Origin: Oxyruncus cristatus
Lineage: Eukaryota > Chordata > Aves > Passeriformes > Cotingidae
Assembly: GCA_013399855.1 (NCBI GenBank)
Contig: VXAY01002045.1
Coordinates: forward strand, 310,001-374,000
Length of the DNA stretch: 64,000 nucleotides
Reading direction: 5' to 3'
Numbering within the stretch: the stretch's first letter is position 1; every line of letters starts with the position of its first letter. Shown one piece after another: positions 40,801-55,800 of the stretch. The position numbers were made by a program, and so were the translations under genes. Under the pieces are notes generated by a model. That model saw nothing but the letters and a program-made list of their open reading frames with translations, made no database searches and was not told the origin of the DNA.

Positions 40801-43800
40801 ATAGAGCAGCACAACAGGACCCCTGAGAGCCCAGCCCTGGAGGAGCAGCCACCAGTCAGCGCCGCATGATGAGGGGCAATGACCAGCAGCAAAGGACGAG
40901 AAAGAACCAAATATTCTGCAACTGAGATGGCTTCATGTGATGTGCACTAACGTAGGTTTAAACTCACACATTAAATGAAGAAAAGGAAAAGACATACAGA
41001 GCATCTCACCAGTCCTGAATGCTGAATTGAGACGCTATCTTGGTTTAGAAGCATTGTGAGATGAAATTATTAAGTACTACACCCTAGTGCACTTACACAG
41101 TTTCAGCTAAAAGCATATCCACTTGCAGCAATTCCTAAATTCCATATGCTTAACTTTAAAACCATAATCACTATTAAAAGAAATGAAAAGAAGATAGTAT
41201 TAGCTTAATCTGTTCACAAATCCAAGATATGTGCTTACTTTTAGTGCCAGAAGAGGACTGCACAGAACTGAAGATTCCTTAGAAATATTAAAGGTATAAG
41301 GGTAAAGCGCAAAAATCCTTCAACTTCCATCTCTGTGAGCCGATGATGGCTCCCCCATGACCTAGAATTTATTTACCCTTACATGGCTTTTTGCAGTTCT
41401 CCTCTTGCCACATATCTAGGCTAGGCTTGCAAGCATTCCTTCTTCCTTCTGGCATTGGGATCACTGCCACTACTCAACAGTAAGGAATTTTACACTGTGA
41501 GTTATTGAACAAGCAATTCCCTTAGTTCCTCTAACAAAACAAACCAGAAGATAACTAGAAAAATATAAGCATAAAAAAATCTTTTTTCCAAAGTTTTTGC
41601 CTAAAAAAAATGTGCAGTCTTCATTGCTTAGACTTCTTTGCCATAGGCTAGACATACCCCTTTCATGCAATGATTTTGCATACTTTTACCATTTAGTCAT
41701 TCCTCACATTTTTCAAGTTGAATAAGAAACATTCCCAGGTCTCTAAATCTGAAACTTTATGGGATCATATTTAGTTCACCTAACTTAAAGGTTTGAACTA
41801 TGACTTAAAATAGAATTACTGTGAGATAACTAGTTAATGAAAAACGGAGTTTTACAATCTTTAAAAAAGTCTCCCCAGAACACAAAAACCACAAACTGAA
41901 ACTGTAACTGAAATACCAGAACAAACAAAAAAGTGGCTGTACCATATTAATCCAAAAAGATTTATTTAGCCTTGCATCCAGAAGCAAGGAAGTAAAATGT
42001 GCAGGGAGGGATCTATGAACCAAGCAAGGCATGACATTACCAAAGGTCTGTCCAGCTTCACACCATTTGTGTCTGATTCAGCAGTGAGATCTCTGCTTTT
42101 TTTTTTTTGTTGTTCCAGATCCCTTTCTCTTCATGGCATTGGTACAGTCAGCATCTGGCCCTTTTAACATCCAGAACATCCTCTAACACAAGGAGTTTCA
42201 CCAGATACCCACAAAATGTATGAAGCCTCATCTCTTGCTGTTTGATTCTGAACCCGCAGACCAGTAACCTCTTCTGACACCTCCCAGTCAGAAGAGATTG
42301 GAAGACAATGAACAATTGCCTCCTAAATATGTTCTAGAAACTATCACCACATTTGCCTCTTAGTGACTTCTTCAGGTTGAAAGGTAAGTAGATAATATTG
42401 TTTCATGTAGCAAAATTGTCCCTAGGTTTGATGATCCTTGTTGTGACTCTCTGTACCTCTTAGTTCTTCTGCAACTTTAGGAAAAGGGAGGGTAAGAAAA
42501 GCAAAACACCCAATCAAAGTGCCATATAATATTTAAGATACAGGTGCATGACAGTTTTATAGATTAACATAAAATTGTTTTGATCTCCATTCTTTTATTA
42601 GATGTCAGGAGTTATTAGAAAATAATTCCAATGTAGCTGGGCTACAACAACCGCACGTTCGAAAACTGCATCATGAAGGGATTATAGAAACCTGTATAAA
42701 TGAGATCACACAGATATTTAAACTAAGCCTGGTACATAAAAGTAATAGCATTGATAACACCAGCTTCCAGAGAACACTACAAATCAGTTTTTCTTAATCC
42801 TATTTTCTCTACATAGAATAAAGATATTTGAGTGAACTTTTGGATAGGAAGAGAGTTTGAGAAATTTCAAGTAGTATTGCTCCCTTTGTATTCTCATATA
42901 ACTTCAGAGCTTCATAGTTACATCTCACCAGATGCAAAATGGGGACGGTTTGACTTGTCCCAAACTGCTCATAACAGAGGACTCAGAATTTTATCAAGAA
43001 AAAAGAGAAGTGAAAAAAACCAAGACTGAATAGAATTAGGAAGACTAAGTAACCTGTAGGTATATTTTTGTTTTCACTGGAACTTTTTGTTTAAAATTAT
43101 CATTATTCTCTAAAAATTACTGCATCTGTAAGTAACCTTTACTTGTATCAATGATATGCATTTTACTTTTTCCTTCAAGGTTTATTCATCAAAAATGGTC
43201 AGCAGACCATTTTATTTAAAAAACCATCTTCAGACTAGAAAATCGCTTAACATATCATTAGCATAGCATTGTTGTCATCTATCAAATAAGCAACACTAAA
43301 GCAGTCACCAAGTGTTATAAATCATTTCCACAACAACAAGTTCAGCACAGTTACCACACACAATACTCAGAATACAGAAGTATATGGAGAATTTTACTCC
43401 TCCTTAGACACTGGGATAAAAAACATAAAGCCCTAGAACAATGATTCACTTCATCTGTTCCTCCTAGAAGAGTACTATAATTAGGAGACTAAATCCACAC
43501 CCACAAATAAACACCAGCACTTAAGAAATACTGTCAAGTTTATAAACTTCTATTCACATACTCAAAGTCTGTAATGAAGCAAATGCTAACCCTTCTGCTT
43601 TTAAGTTGATGAAATTATAGTACCATAAATAGCATCTTTGTTATAAAACCATCACAAAGAATGAACTATCAGTTGCTGTATAAAAGCACTCAGCCACATT
43701 ACATCCAATTTAGGGTACAAATAAAGGAATGACACCAGCAAACCTAAGGGATGCATCGGCCTGAAGAGCAGGACAAATACCTGTATTTTTAGCGATGCTA

Positions 43801-46800
43801 AAAAGTCATCATGAGATTTCCAAGGATCTTTAGTGGTCAGTATTACAGCTTCATGTAAACATATGCCACGAGCTATGAGCTGAGTGCTCTACAGCCATTC
43901 CTAAGTGACACCATCCCCACAAACAGTGTGCTTTACCCTGAACGCTTCATGGTTCAGGTACAGAACTTGCTCTTCCCTGTGCTGCAGTAAAGGTCATTGG
44001 TCATCTGTTTTATTATGTGAGAAGATATTAAATCTTTCAGTATTCGAAAGAATGATGAAAAAGTATGTAGGCTTTGTGCTCAATGAAGGGTGGGAAGAAT
44101 TACCATTGTAAGTGAAAAGAGCATGCGAACTTTACAGGCTTGCACAGACCTCCAGGAAAAGAGCTGAGGGCAGGCAAGAACAGAGAAGCATCAACACTCT
44201 AATAATAGTCCCTCTGCTAATCTTTATCTATCCTTCCTCTTGGATCCACATTTGAGTGATCTAATGAACATACTCTCAGTAAGTGAGAGACGTAACTACT
44301 TTTCAAAGCTTCCCAGGGAAGATCCTATCTAAGTCTATACACTTCAAACACAGGAAAATATTTCTGATGTGCTCCTGACTGCAGGAAACAAAACAAAAAC
44401 AGCTCAAAGTATCTAAACAAAATGCAAACAAGTGTTTCCAATGTGAGTAAGTTGAGCAATACACTAAGATACAGGAGTGACAGTTTCTGTTATTTACAAA
44501 GAAGTTTTTTGTTATTTACAAGATAGTTTTTGTTATTTACAAATTCAAAGAACTAGTTCTCAATAAAGCAGTAATACTGATCCTGCTTTTGGTCAGAACA
44601 TAGATAAATCATTTAACCAATCCTAGAAGCATATTTTATACAAACCCCCTCACGCTTTATAACAAGCTGGCAGAGATTATTAGAAATTACTAGTGACTGA
44701 ATGCCCAACTACTTCTAAAATTGAGCCATTACCCTGGATAGCCCAGGTCTACAACCAATTCCTAATTTTGGTTGTATACAGCAGGTAACTGTAAAAGCAG
44801 CGAGCAACTGTCTTTCCTTAATCCATGAGAAACCTTCCAACTTCATGTTTTCCTCCAGGCTACTTGACAGTTCTTCTGCCCCCAACATTCACAGGGAAAT
44901 CAAAATCAGGAGGCGTCTTAAACTACTTAAACTTGTCAGCTAAATTTACAAAACAAAATGGCTTTTACTATGCTTGAACAAAGCTGAATTGATTCACATA
45001 CACTGTTGTGGCACATCCCCATGTAATTCAAACCACTTTTTACCAAGCAACTGAGTTGTTGGACGGTCACAAGGCACAAAGTGTTTATTTGGTGCAAGTA
45101 TTAACAACCATATTCCAACTGCAATATTGCCTGTAATAAATAATAAGAGAGAGGGTGTAAATCTGAGGTTCTGTGTCTTTAACCTGCTTGCCCTGGCAAA
45201 ACTGCAACATTTAACCATATTGTAACATAAATTACTAACTTTACACCATCATTTTGAACGTGGATGACAAGTCCCACGCTGGGTAATACTACGCAACAAT
45301 ACAAGTCCCAAGTTTAAACCTTGTTCTCAACTAGCAGAGTAAACACAAAATCATGTAACTCCTAAATGTGAAAGCACAGGCATTAGACCTCTCCAAACAC
45401 AATCATGGTAGGTCACTACCCTCACAGACAAGTCCATAATATTCCTTTTTATTTTGGAATAATGGGATAAAGCGAAAACCACAGAAAAAAAAAAGATCCC
45501 CTTTCTGAAGCAGAGGGGGTGTTTGACTGCAGTGCTGTTCCTGTAGCACTCAGGGACAATCTCCTGGATTAAAAAAAAAAAAAAAAAAAGGCAAGAAACA
45601 GCACTATAGATATCCTGCAATGCAACAAGATGTTAAGGAGGCTAAGCCATAAGCAGCAGCGAAACTAAAAAACCAAACAACCCCAAAACCTAGAATTTCA
45701 GTGCCACAGGTAAATGGATAATTCATGAAACAAATATGAAGAAAAGCAAGATTGTTTTGTAACTGGAAAGAAAATACAAATCCATATCATTAAAATCATA
45801 TGTAAGGAAGAGAAAAATTTATGTCTGCAAAAAACCAAACCATTATCTGATAAAATGGAGTATTTTACAAAGGAGAGGTACAGATAATTTACACACAAGA
45901 AGCTTCAAGGAAATAACTGAGGAGCTCTCTGAAACACAAATGTTTTTTTAAATAATCTTAAGAAATTCTAAACATCAAAGGACTCTCCACACTAATATGC
46001 AGTATTTAAAAAAATGTAAAAGGGGAGATTCAGGAACTCTAGAATGATTAGCTTGGCGTGGATCCTGAACAAAATAATACTATGGCAATGGGAAAAATAG
46101 AAGCTAAAAATATCCTGTCAGTCAAGCAACCTTCATAAGGTCAGGAGAGGAGAGCAGAGAGCTGACTGAAGCTCCAGCTCCCACAAGAAGCTGATCTGAA
46201 AAACCTTTTTTCTTCTTCATGGGAAAGCTAAAGGGGACCCAAATCAAAATTACCACCAAGTCTCACTGGAAGAATGTAACTCATAATTTACTCAAAAGCC
46301 AAGAGCTGCTCAGTGGGAAGCAAAGCATGCAGAACAAAGGAGCAAAACAGAAGCATCCTTGATAGCAGAGGAGTAGCTTGGCAAATTCATCTCAGAAATC
46401 GGATCTCTCAAATCTTCAGCAGAAGTGAGCTTTGACTGAACCTGACACAGAATGATGGGTGACAGAAGGATAACTGTCAGAGAAATATGGATGTAAACTG
46501 CTGCCAAGAATAAAGTCAAGCAACACTAAAAAAAAGGAAAAAAAATGGAAAAGAAAAAGAAAATATAAACTATAAAATACCGTAGAAGAAGAAACCAAAG
46601 ACCTGGAAAGTTTCCATGCAGCATGGAGAAGAATGATCATCTCTCAATGGTTCAAGAAGCCTTTCACTCTTAAATAAAAGAGGAAAGAAATTTAACAATC
46701 CAAGCTAGGGAGGGAGTGTGTGTCAATGCTTAAGTGCAGGGTATATACTCCTCCAACACAAATAAAATGAATCCAAAGCGTCTTACAAAATAAAGCACTC

Positions 46801-49800
46801 CACGCTCAAGTGGCACATTCTCAAAAGAGCTGAAATTTTCCAGTCTGCTTCATAAATACATTATAGTATCTACTTCAACACATATCACAGATTACTTTTA
46901 AGGAAAGGAAAGCCTTGGATGAATTAGAACATTTCATAGAGCAGCTAACATTTGTTTTCCAACTCTTCAATTTCCCATCAAAGCCAACATCAGTTCACAA
47001 TGGAGCATGAATAAAAATCCTTATTAAACTGAACATAATGAGAGCTCCCCAGAGCTACCAGCCTAACCCAACACTGACAAGAGAGACATAACTTTAATAC
47101 AGAATAAGATACTAAACCTGAAAGAAAAAAGGTATCAGCCAGAAGAAAGGAAGAAGAAGACTTTCAGTTAAGTGGGATAAAGAAGAGAAAATCCTGACAT
47201 GCTTTTGACTTTCATTATTGTTCTCTCTTGTCCACGGCAGTGATTTATGACAAGCAACAGCATACTGCTGCCACTTTTCAAGAGTTTTCCACGGGTAAAG
47301 GTAAGGAAGTTGCAAACAGCACGCTCAGATGGAAGTTTAGGAAACATTTCTGTATCATGGAAAAATCAGAAGAGTAACACTGGGAATTTTTTAAGAATCA
47401 AGACATCTAGGGGTGGAAACAGGTGAATTATATAGAGCAGAATTCAAACTAAACAGTGATTCTGTTAATATAAGTTGGAGGTTGGATGTGTAAAAAAACC
47501 CAAAAAATAAGAAGTTATACTAAAACAACCCCAAAGTACTGTGGATGGCAATTTTATCATGTTGCAAGGTTAAAGCTGTTAAAGTAAATACATTTCTTGT
47601 TATAGACTAGCACTACTCAAGGGATCATAAAAACAAAGAAAAAACAGAAAAAGAGAGGAATGGAATTAAATTACAAAACAAATAAGGAAGTATTTTTAAG
47701 ATGTGGGTTTCTAGACTGCAAGGTATATCAACAACACTGTCAACACTAAAACATTCAGTGGCCTTGTAAAACAGAGAAGGTTTCAAGCAGACTTAGAATT
47801 GTGCAGCTACTTCCATCTAAGAGTAAGGAGGGGGTGGGGAGAAAGGTTTATATAGAGAAGCCATTCCATGACCACACTCCAGGGCACAAGAAGTTGCAAG
47901 GATAATTTAGTAAATACCCATTCCTTTTGTCTTTGAGGGCAGGTTGGTGGACAGTTCTGAACAGAATTTGACTAACACCCACCACCTTCAACTTCCTCCT
48001 GCCCCCTCCTTCAAGAAAAAAGATTCTTAATTCCTTCTTTCCTAAAATCATTATTTTGAAGTTGGAGAAGAGACTGAGAAAGCAATTTCGCCGAAGTCAC
48101 ACACTGGGCTCCTTGCCAAGTCCAGATACTTGTGCATCTAGAGACAACCGTTCCCTAATCTCCTTAGAACAACAGGATCTGAAAGATCCTTATGAGACTA
48201 CAGCTATCCTGTTGCACACAGCACATACTCCGAAGTGACGTGTTTGTTATCTTCAATACTTCACTTAATCATGTTGCCCAATAGCCATGGGAGTGACCTG
48301 CTTACCCATATATACATGTCCATTTAAATTTGTGTGCGTGTGAAGAATGTGAGAATCAGAATCAAAAATTCCATTTGGACTAAAAAATCCATTTACAATC
48401 CATTAAAGGTAAAATACACCAAAAAGTAGTGAGTTTTATAAAAATTAGTGAAATCTAAAGGTAATTTGAGACAGCAAAACACAACCAACTTTAAAGCACA
48501 AACAAAATAAATACGTAAAAAGTAATTTGGTAAACAGTCTTGAGTCAAAAACGTAAGGACAGACAGATCTGGCAAGGACAAGCTGTTTCTAGTTTAAAAG
48601 AAAACGGATGTCTTAATTAATTTTGTACAAGGATAAGGATGAATCCCTAAAAGCAAAATAGAGGATGCATATTTTAAGGATGTATCCCTACTTCACGCAG
48701 AAATGGAAGAGGGAATTTGTGTGTAGCTCCAGTGTAGGACAAATAGTATCAATAAAATAAAACAAGCTGAAAGGAAATTATCCACTGAACTTTATATATA
48801 CTAGTACTGACTTACAAACATGTTTTAACTCCTACACTAATGGGCTTTAAAGGAAATAGATATCCTGTACATTAAAAAGGAAACTTCCATCTAAAAGTGA
48901 AAAGATAACTCTGCTTATCAAAGATGTATTGGCTACTGGCACAGGCCAGTGCATCTCAAAGCAGGGATTTACTGCAAGTTAAACAAATTGCAAACAGCAA
49001 AAATACTCCCTTGATCTCCTGCACAGAACAAACCCAAAACCTTAAGTATCTTATTCTTTCTTGATACATTAAAAAAAGGTTTTAATCAAATGGAATAAGA
49101 ATACTTGTTTTAGAAAAAGGAAATTTTGCTTTTCCTCTCCTGTACTGGGAAGTTAGAACTTCTGAACTAAGCAGGAGCATCTTGTTACTGCTGCTGTTTG
49201 CCCTGTGAACCCTCTAATCATGCATTAGGTAAAACCCATTTTCCAAAGGCTGACTTCTAACATACACATGATCTTAATAGAGGAAGGGATAAATAGGATG
49301 TCTAATCAAGTAAAAGCTTAAGAAAAGAGACTCGGAGCAATGGAAAGATAAACAACTCATTTTACACAAAGATCTATGAAGTACTTTTATCCTTCCTAAA
49401 ATACTTATGAGGTAGTACTTACCTCCAGCTAAGACCTGACACCTGCCTAACAGTTATGCATCATGATAAAGATGATGTGGAGAGCTGGAGGTTCCTTTTC
49501 TCTTTACTTTGTGAGACAGTCATGCCCGGAGCTCCCAGACTTCTGGACAGCAGTGTCCACAACCTTTGTGGCAGGTATTTTAAATACAGTTCAGTTTGAG
49601 CAGAATGAAGAATTATGCCGTTCTAGTAAGCTGTTCCATTACTAAAATGTGAAGGGCCTATCGGCCACCTACACTGAAAACATGAAATAGAATACAAGGC
49701 ATACCTGAGGTTGGAAGAGACCCCCAGAGATTACACAGAGTCCAACACATCTGCTGTCAATTATGGCAATCATGCTCAGGACTGTGTCCCATCAGGTTTT

Positions 49801-52800
49801 GGGCACCCCACAGTGGTTCAGGGTCACCTGGTCCAGCATTCAGTCATCCTTACAGTAAAACAGTTCGTATTTAGATGGAATTTCCTGTATTATATTTTGC
49901 GCCCGTTGACTCCTGTCCTTCCACTGTGCATCACCAAGAAGAGAGCCTGACTCCATCCCCACTCCTCCCTGACAGGTATTACTGAAATGACTGAAATGCC
50001 CCCCAGCCTTCTCTTCTCAGCGATAAAAAACCCAGCTCTCTCAGCCCCTCCTTGTACAGCAGATGCTGCAATCACCTCTAATTGCTAAATGGCATGCAGG
50101 ACAGGGAAAAATGGTCAGTGATACAGACTCTATTCCTAAGTTACCCAGCACAAAAGATCATTACAGTTGGGAAGCCTGAGACGAGTCACATTCTTCACAC
50201 ATTAAATACTACTAATAAATGACAAGGCATAAAAACCCCTTGTGCAGGTATATATGAACACGTCACTACACAGAAAGTAGATGTGACTCACCTTGTAATA
50301 ATGCTGCATTTATTTTTTCTAAAATCTGTAACAACTTCAACCTTGTACAAAGTCAGCATATTTTGAATATGTGGGAAATTGTTACTGAAAAAAAAATCTT
50401 TAAGCCACTAAGATTATTTTTCTACATGATGAGTCTTATCAAGTTAGGCTTCATCTGCACTTAACTGATAAAATGATACTCAGAATGACTTCAAATCCTT
50501 CAAGACACTACAACATAATTACTTCTTCATTCAAATTTGGGCTGCACAGGACACAATTAAATGCACTAAAAATTTGTTCAAAATAAAAAAGAAGACATAT
50601 GGAATAGTCCTGTCTGTTACCAGAATTTTGGAACATGCTTGCAGCTTATATTCACCACACTTGAAGCACAATAAATAATGGCACTAGGGCAACCTACCTG
50701 CTTGGTTATAATGGCCTTAATATCATAAAGGTCTTTAAGATAATTGTCTATAAAATATTCTCTACATAACACAAAGGAGAAAAGAATGCAGGCTGTATTT
50801 TCAGGATGGAGTATTACACAATCTCATTTCCTGCTCCAGGACAATAACCTCATCTCTTGTACTTCTCAAAACTCAGAAGTCAAAACCAGATACAGTAAGC
50901 CATGGGTAATCTCAGTGCTACAGTGAGAAACATAAGATGTAGGAAAGAGCTAGTAAGGTTTTTGCAATTATCAGCCCAGTGATGTAGTAAAAAAACCATT
51001 AAAATTAAATAAACCTGAGGATGCATTACTAAAGTAGCATTGAGAGTAAAGTAGGAGTAGATATTCCTAAAAAGAGGAAGCCACAGTAATACTGGAAGGG
51101 TTGGAAAACAAATGGTTCAGTAAGCTTATAGAACTTTACCTATGTATCTCATTGAAAACAAAGTTAAGAGATTACTTGATTAGCATCCATATCTACTTAT
51201 ACTTTGGAAGTGAGGGGTGCACCTCTATCCCGAAAGTAGTAAGATCATCCAAGGGCAACTGTCACCTCCTCTCTGCAAAGATCTCCCACTTTGGCATATG
51301 GTACAAGCTCTACAGTTGCAAGTCAAAAGACAAAAACGCATCCAAAGGATGAAGGCAAAGAAGGACAGAGAGAATGAGAATTTAAAAGGCTTTAAAAAAA
51401 GGTTTACGCCCATATTACAACCCAACGTAGATATTTCCTTAAAAGGAAAGATAAGACAGAAAAAGAAATCAAGAGGTTTTATATTAAATTTATTCCTTGA
51501 TTTTTAAAAGTTGAGGTCATAGTTCTCATTTATCCAGATAGGAAAGCAGTGTAATAACAACAAAAATATAAATGCTACAACTTCTGAAGCTACAGCTCCT
51601 CAACAACTCATGACCTGCTGAATATAAGCAATATATTGGAGAATGGTAATGTTACTTGCAACGTCATCACTGAGGGCCTGGGCTACGAAACCATTATAGC
51701 AGAGTAAAACCAGCTTCTCCTGTCAGCAGAATTGCTGCTTTCTGCTCTTAAAAGCTAAGATTTTATTTGCAAACTTCAAAAATGTTTAATAAATCTTTTT
51801 TTATCTGCATCACAAACACCACTGGGCAACTGTTACCACAATACATAATAATTTTAAGTATGGGAAATTTACATTTCACTCAAGACTTGTCCATCACTAC
51901 TGAGCTCCTAAAAGGGCTGTAAGCCCTTATGTAGATTTTAGGTTTGATATATTTCAACTAGTACAGCAAGAAACAGAACAAGAAATAGCATCTAAACCAT
52001 ATTTTATGAAAAGAATATGGAATTACAAACAAATTCAAAAGATAATTTAAATAAGCACCAAAAAGGATAATATATTGCCCTTAGACTTGAAGGTAAATCT
52101 TATATCTGAGTACTTCAAGAGCAGTTCTAAATACCTTCTTCTCCACAAGCACTTATTGATTTCATTTTAACTTAGGTAATCAACTTAATAAGACTGGTTA
52201 AAGATTAAAGCACTTAGAGTCACAGAGTGCACTGGTTTCCACACAGGCTTCAACACTGTGAAACATGAACCCTACTACATAACAATAGATTTAATCAATT
52301 TATTAGTACAGTGAACAAAACAACTAAAATACCACAAAATAACTAGGGTTTGGGTTTTTTTAGGGTTTTTTTTAATCTTTCCCCTTAAGAAAAAAAATTA
52401 CCTCCACACAAAAGATCTTAAGATCAAGTCCACATAATTTCATCTTCTCCGGAAAATGCTGAAAAACATTCAAATATGGAATATGACCTTCAACAACAAA
52501 CCTGCATTAAAAAAAAAGAAGACCAAATCAAGAAAGTATTTAGGATGACAAATGCATAAGTTTATTATAAAATTAATACACAAATTAACTTCTGATATGA
52601 AATAAAACATCAGTATTATGCAGCCTAAGCAATTAAATCTGAAGTTACACACCCCTAAATGCTCCACAGGACAAAAATCAGTTCAATCATTTAACAGGTT
52701 TTTAAGTTCCAGCTCAGGTATGACTGACAAATGATAATATTATGGCAGTAAGCATACAATCAACATGCTTACATAGAGTTTATTCTGCACATTCTTCAGC

Positions 52801-55800
52801 TACTGCATTTCTGAAACTGCTTTAAACCTCCTTAGAATGGTATGGATTTTTTTTTTTTTCAGATTTCTAAAGCCTTAAGTAAATTTTACTTTGAAAAAAA
52901 AACACACTTTCTGCTGGAGGAGTTTGAATCAGGTAATGTGATAGGGAGGAAAGTCACAGAATGATCAGCAAATACACAGAACTGAAACCACATTAATTAC
53001 ACCTGTATGATGATTTTTTTTTTTAAAAAAGTATTATTCAGGTATTAATAGAAATGGTCTCCTATCCTAATAAATCAAAATAGTTTAACTTTTATTTGCA
53101 CCCAAGTAATGCATTTTTTTTGTTAAAAACTGGCTTTGGTAAGTGGTTGACGGTATTATTTGATTTTTCTTGACTTTTTCATGTACATACATATATATAT
53201 ATAAAATAGGACTTATCTATATAAAATAGATACCAATAAAAAGCCACCACCAAATCAAACCCCTTCTCTCATCTAGAATCTTAGCAGACACCCACAACAG
53301 GCAAAACAAGCACAGAACAGCATGGACCCTCGTAAGGGAACACACTCATTCCACAGTAAAGCACACTGGTAGTATCCCATAGGATTAAGTCAGAAATGCC
53401 TTCCTGTCTCCTCTTCTGCAACCTAATTTGGTTAAGAGTATATTAAACTTGTAGAAGTTAACATTACAAACAGAGAAGACTCTTCTTTAGATAACCTTAA
53501 GTGACTGAAAACTATTTTCTCTCCTGCTGACTGTGTTATCTGCACAGGACCTCTCTGATCTTGCTACACAGATCGGTAACTGCTTGGTCTACATTTCATG
53601 TCCCTCCTGAGCCTACAGCAATTCACAAGTTCACCTGCCCTCTCCCAATCCAGTGCCCTCATCACTAATTGTTCCATCTAGTGCATGTCTACTGAAGTTG
53701 ACTAAAATTCTACTTAAAAGCCAGTTACTGCAAAGTTTACAGTTATATCCTACTTTTTTTAAGCAGTCTTATCTGAATTTTCAGTTTAATTGAAAAAATT
53801 AATTAAAAACAAGATTAAAATAAAAAGTGTAGACAAAGTGGTGTTAGGTCAAAGGTTGGACTTGATCTCAGAGGTCTTTTCCAACCTAGTTGATTCTGTG
53901 TTCCTGTGATAATCAAAACTCTGTCTCAGTTAGAATTAACCCATTGTTTATAACAGTTTCTGAAAAATAAGAGCAATATGAAAAATCACAGTGCCCAATA
54001 GTTTTTATTTCAAGACTTTGTGTATCAGTCTCTTAAATGAAGAGATAAAAGTTGCTGCACAATCCTTTCTAGTCGAATTGTGCAATGAGCATTTTGCTAA
54101 TGAAATTTCAGCAGTTTTCCTCAACCAGCATTAGTGTGTCCCACCCTGAGCAGAGTTGTGCACTGGCCCACGTGGTCAGTGAGGCCATCCTGCAAACCCA
54201 TCTCCCCGTCACTTGCCCTCACCATCCCACCTGACCTGCTGAGCAGCTTCCTCAGCTCATTTGCGTCACCCACACTAAATGGAAGAACATAAGCTTGAGG
54301 AATGGTTTCAAAAAATTGATTGAGCCAACCAAAAAGCTCAACATAACTAGCAGGACTTCCCTCCTGGTGATCTGGCAGTGGGTGCTCCTGTTGCTCCTCA
54401 CCCTCTTCCCCAAATGTAACTCACAACAGCAGCAGAAAACCACCCATTACTCTGTTGCCTGAAAGGGTTTCTTTCCCATCATCTAACAAACTAAGGAGGC
54501 TCACAGATGGTTCCATGTGTGAAACAGTTGGCAGAGGGATTGGGATGCATCACACAGGCAGGAGAACAAAGGGAAGCAAGACTGTCCTCTTTCAGCAATA
54601 GTGACCCATTACTGGCTCAGCTGATAAGCTTCGGCTGAGAGGAGTTAAGGCACAATCACACCATTAGACCTGAAGAGCTGGAACCAGAGAGCAGCAACCT
54701 CCTGAGCCAGCACAGCAGCAGCTGGAAGAGGAGAGACAATCAGGACCTTCCCTCGGGTGTGGTGTAGTGGTGATGCAGCCAAACCACCCTAACAGCTTGC
54801 TGCCTCTGAAATGGGAAATCCCACCCTCCCTTCAGTCCCCTGCCACACACTCCTCCCTGCTGACAAAAGCACTTGTGTGACTTCTCAGAGGATCAGACTG
54901 AGAATCAGTCTCTTCCAGGGTTTGCCTCCAACCAGATAGATTCCCAGACTCAGCTGACTGCAGGAACATTACTGCATATAGGCAGAAAGGGACTGCAATG
55001 AAGCACATTAACCTGCACTAAAATGTCCAGTGAAACTTCTACAAAATAAATCTACAGATCTACTTCTTTCAATTAATAAACGCTATATTGGATAAATGCT
55101 ACTACCAGGGCAAGAGAAAGAACAGGAATGTTTATGCAGGACCACAGCAATAGAAACTTGAAGCACCTTAAACTGATGCTGGAACTACATCCTTATGCTG
55201 CCAGAGACAAGCACTGTCCATCAAAATGTCTTTTTAAAAAAAGTTTTCACTAACTTGGTTCTACCAAGTCAAAACACTGCAACTGTTAAAAAATTATTGA
55301 CATATTTTCTAGCTTGAAATTACTGTCTCCATAAAAGAGAATGCTCTTTTCTCTCAAGTTAAGAGCTGCATTTACATTCTAAAATTACAGCATAAATAGC
55401 CTGCTATGAATACAATGTGCTGATTATCGAGGTTTTAACACTTAAACCAAAAGTCCAGATTTGGAATAGCACTTCAGAACAGTTTCTTCTATCTGCAGTT
55501 CCTCCAAACCTCCCATTTAACAGAGAGATGGTCAAAACACCTGTAAGACTATGTTCTGTCAGGCAAGTGCTTGAAAACATGACTGGCACATACAGTATAC
55601 AGGCCATGTTCTCTTAATTACAGCAGCAGCATACATTAGTAAGGTCCAAGTATGAAAAAAATCCTAGGTCTTCAGTGTGCTACAAGGAAATGATGCATCT
55701 CTTAAAGCCACATAGTAATGCCACAAACTGATTACAAGTTCAGTCTTGCCAACACAACTAGGTATAATCTTATTTGAAAGGCATTATTTCTCAGAATCTC

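Larger units (their letters stand above)
32728..52401 (-). other. Large TAF1B intron (19.7 kb)
   Basis: This is the longest intron in the window. It contains an old deleted CR1 (32955-33650), a 24-base A run followed by a 54-base gap (35826-35908), a short CR1 end (38478-38530), a three-copy tandem repeat (44489-44541), a 19-base A run (45571-45589) and another old CR1 (49686-50075). The remaining sequence is AT-rich with only short frames, and I recognise no nested gene. Confidence 0.6.

Noticed and set aside
44484..44545. Evenly spaced repeats as a CRISPR-like array
   Set aside because: The repeats are 10 bases with 11-12 base T-rich gaps in a vertebrate intron, so this is a simple tandem duplication.
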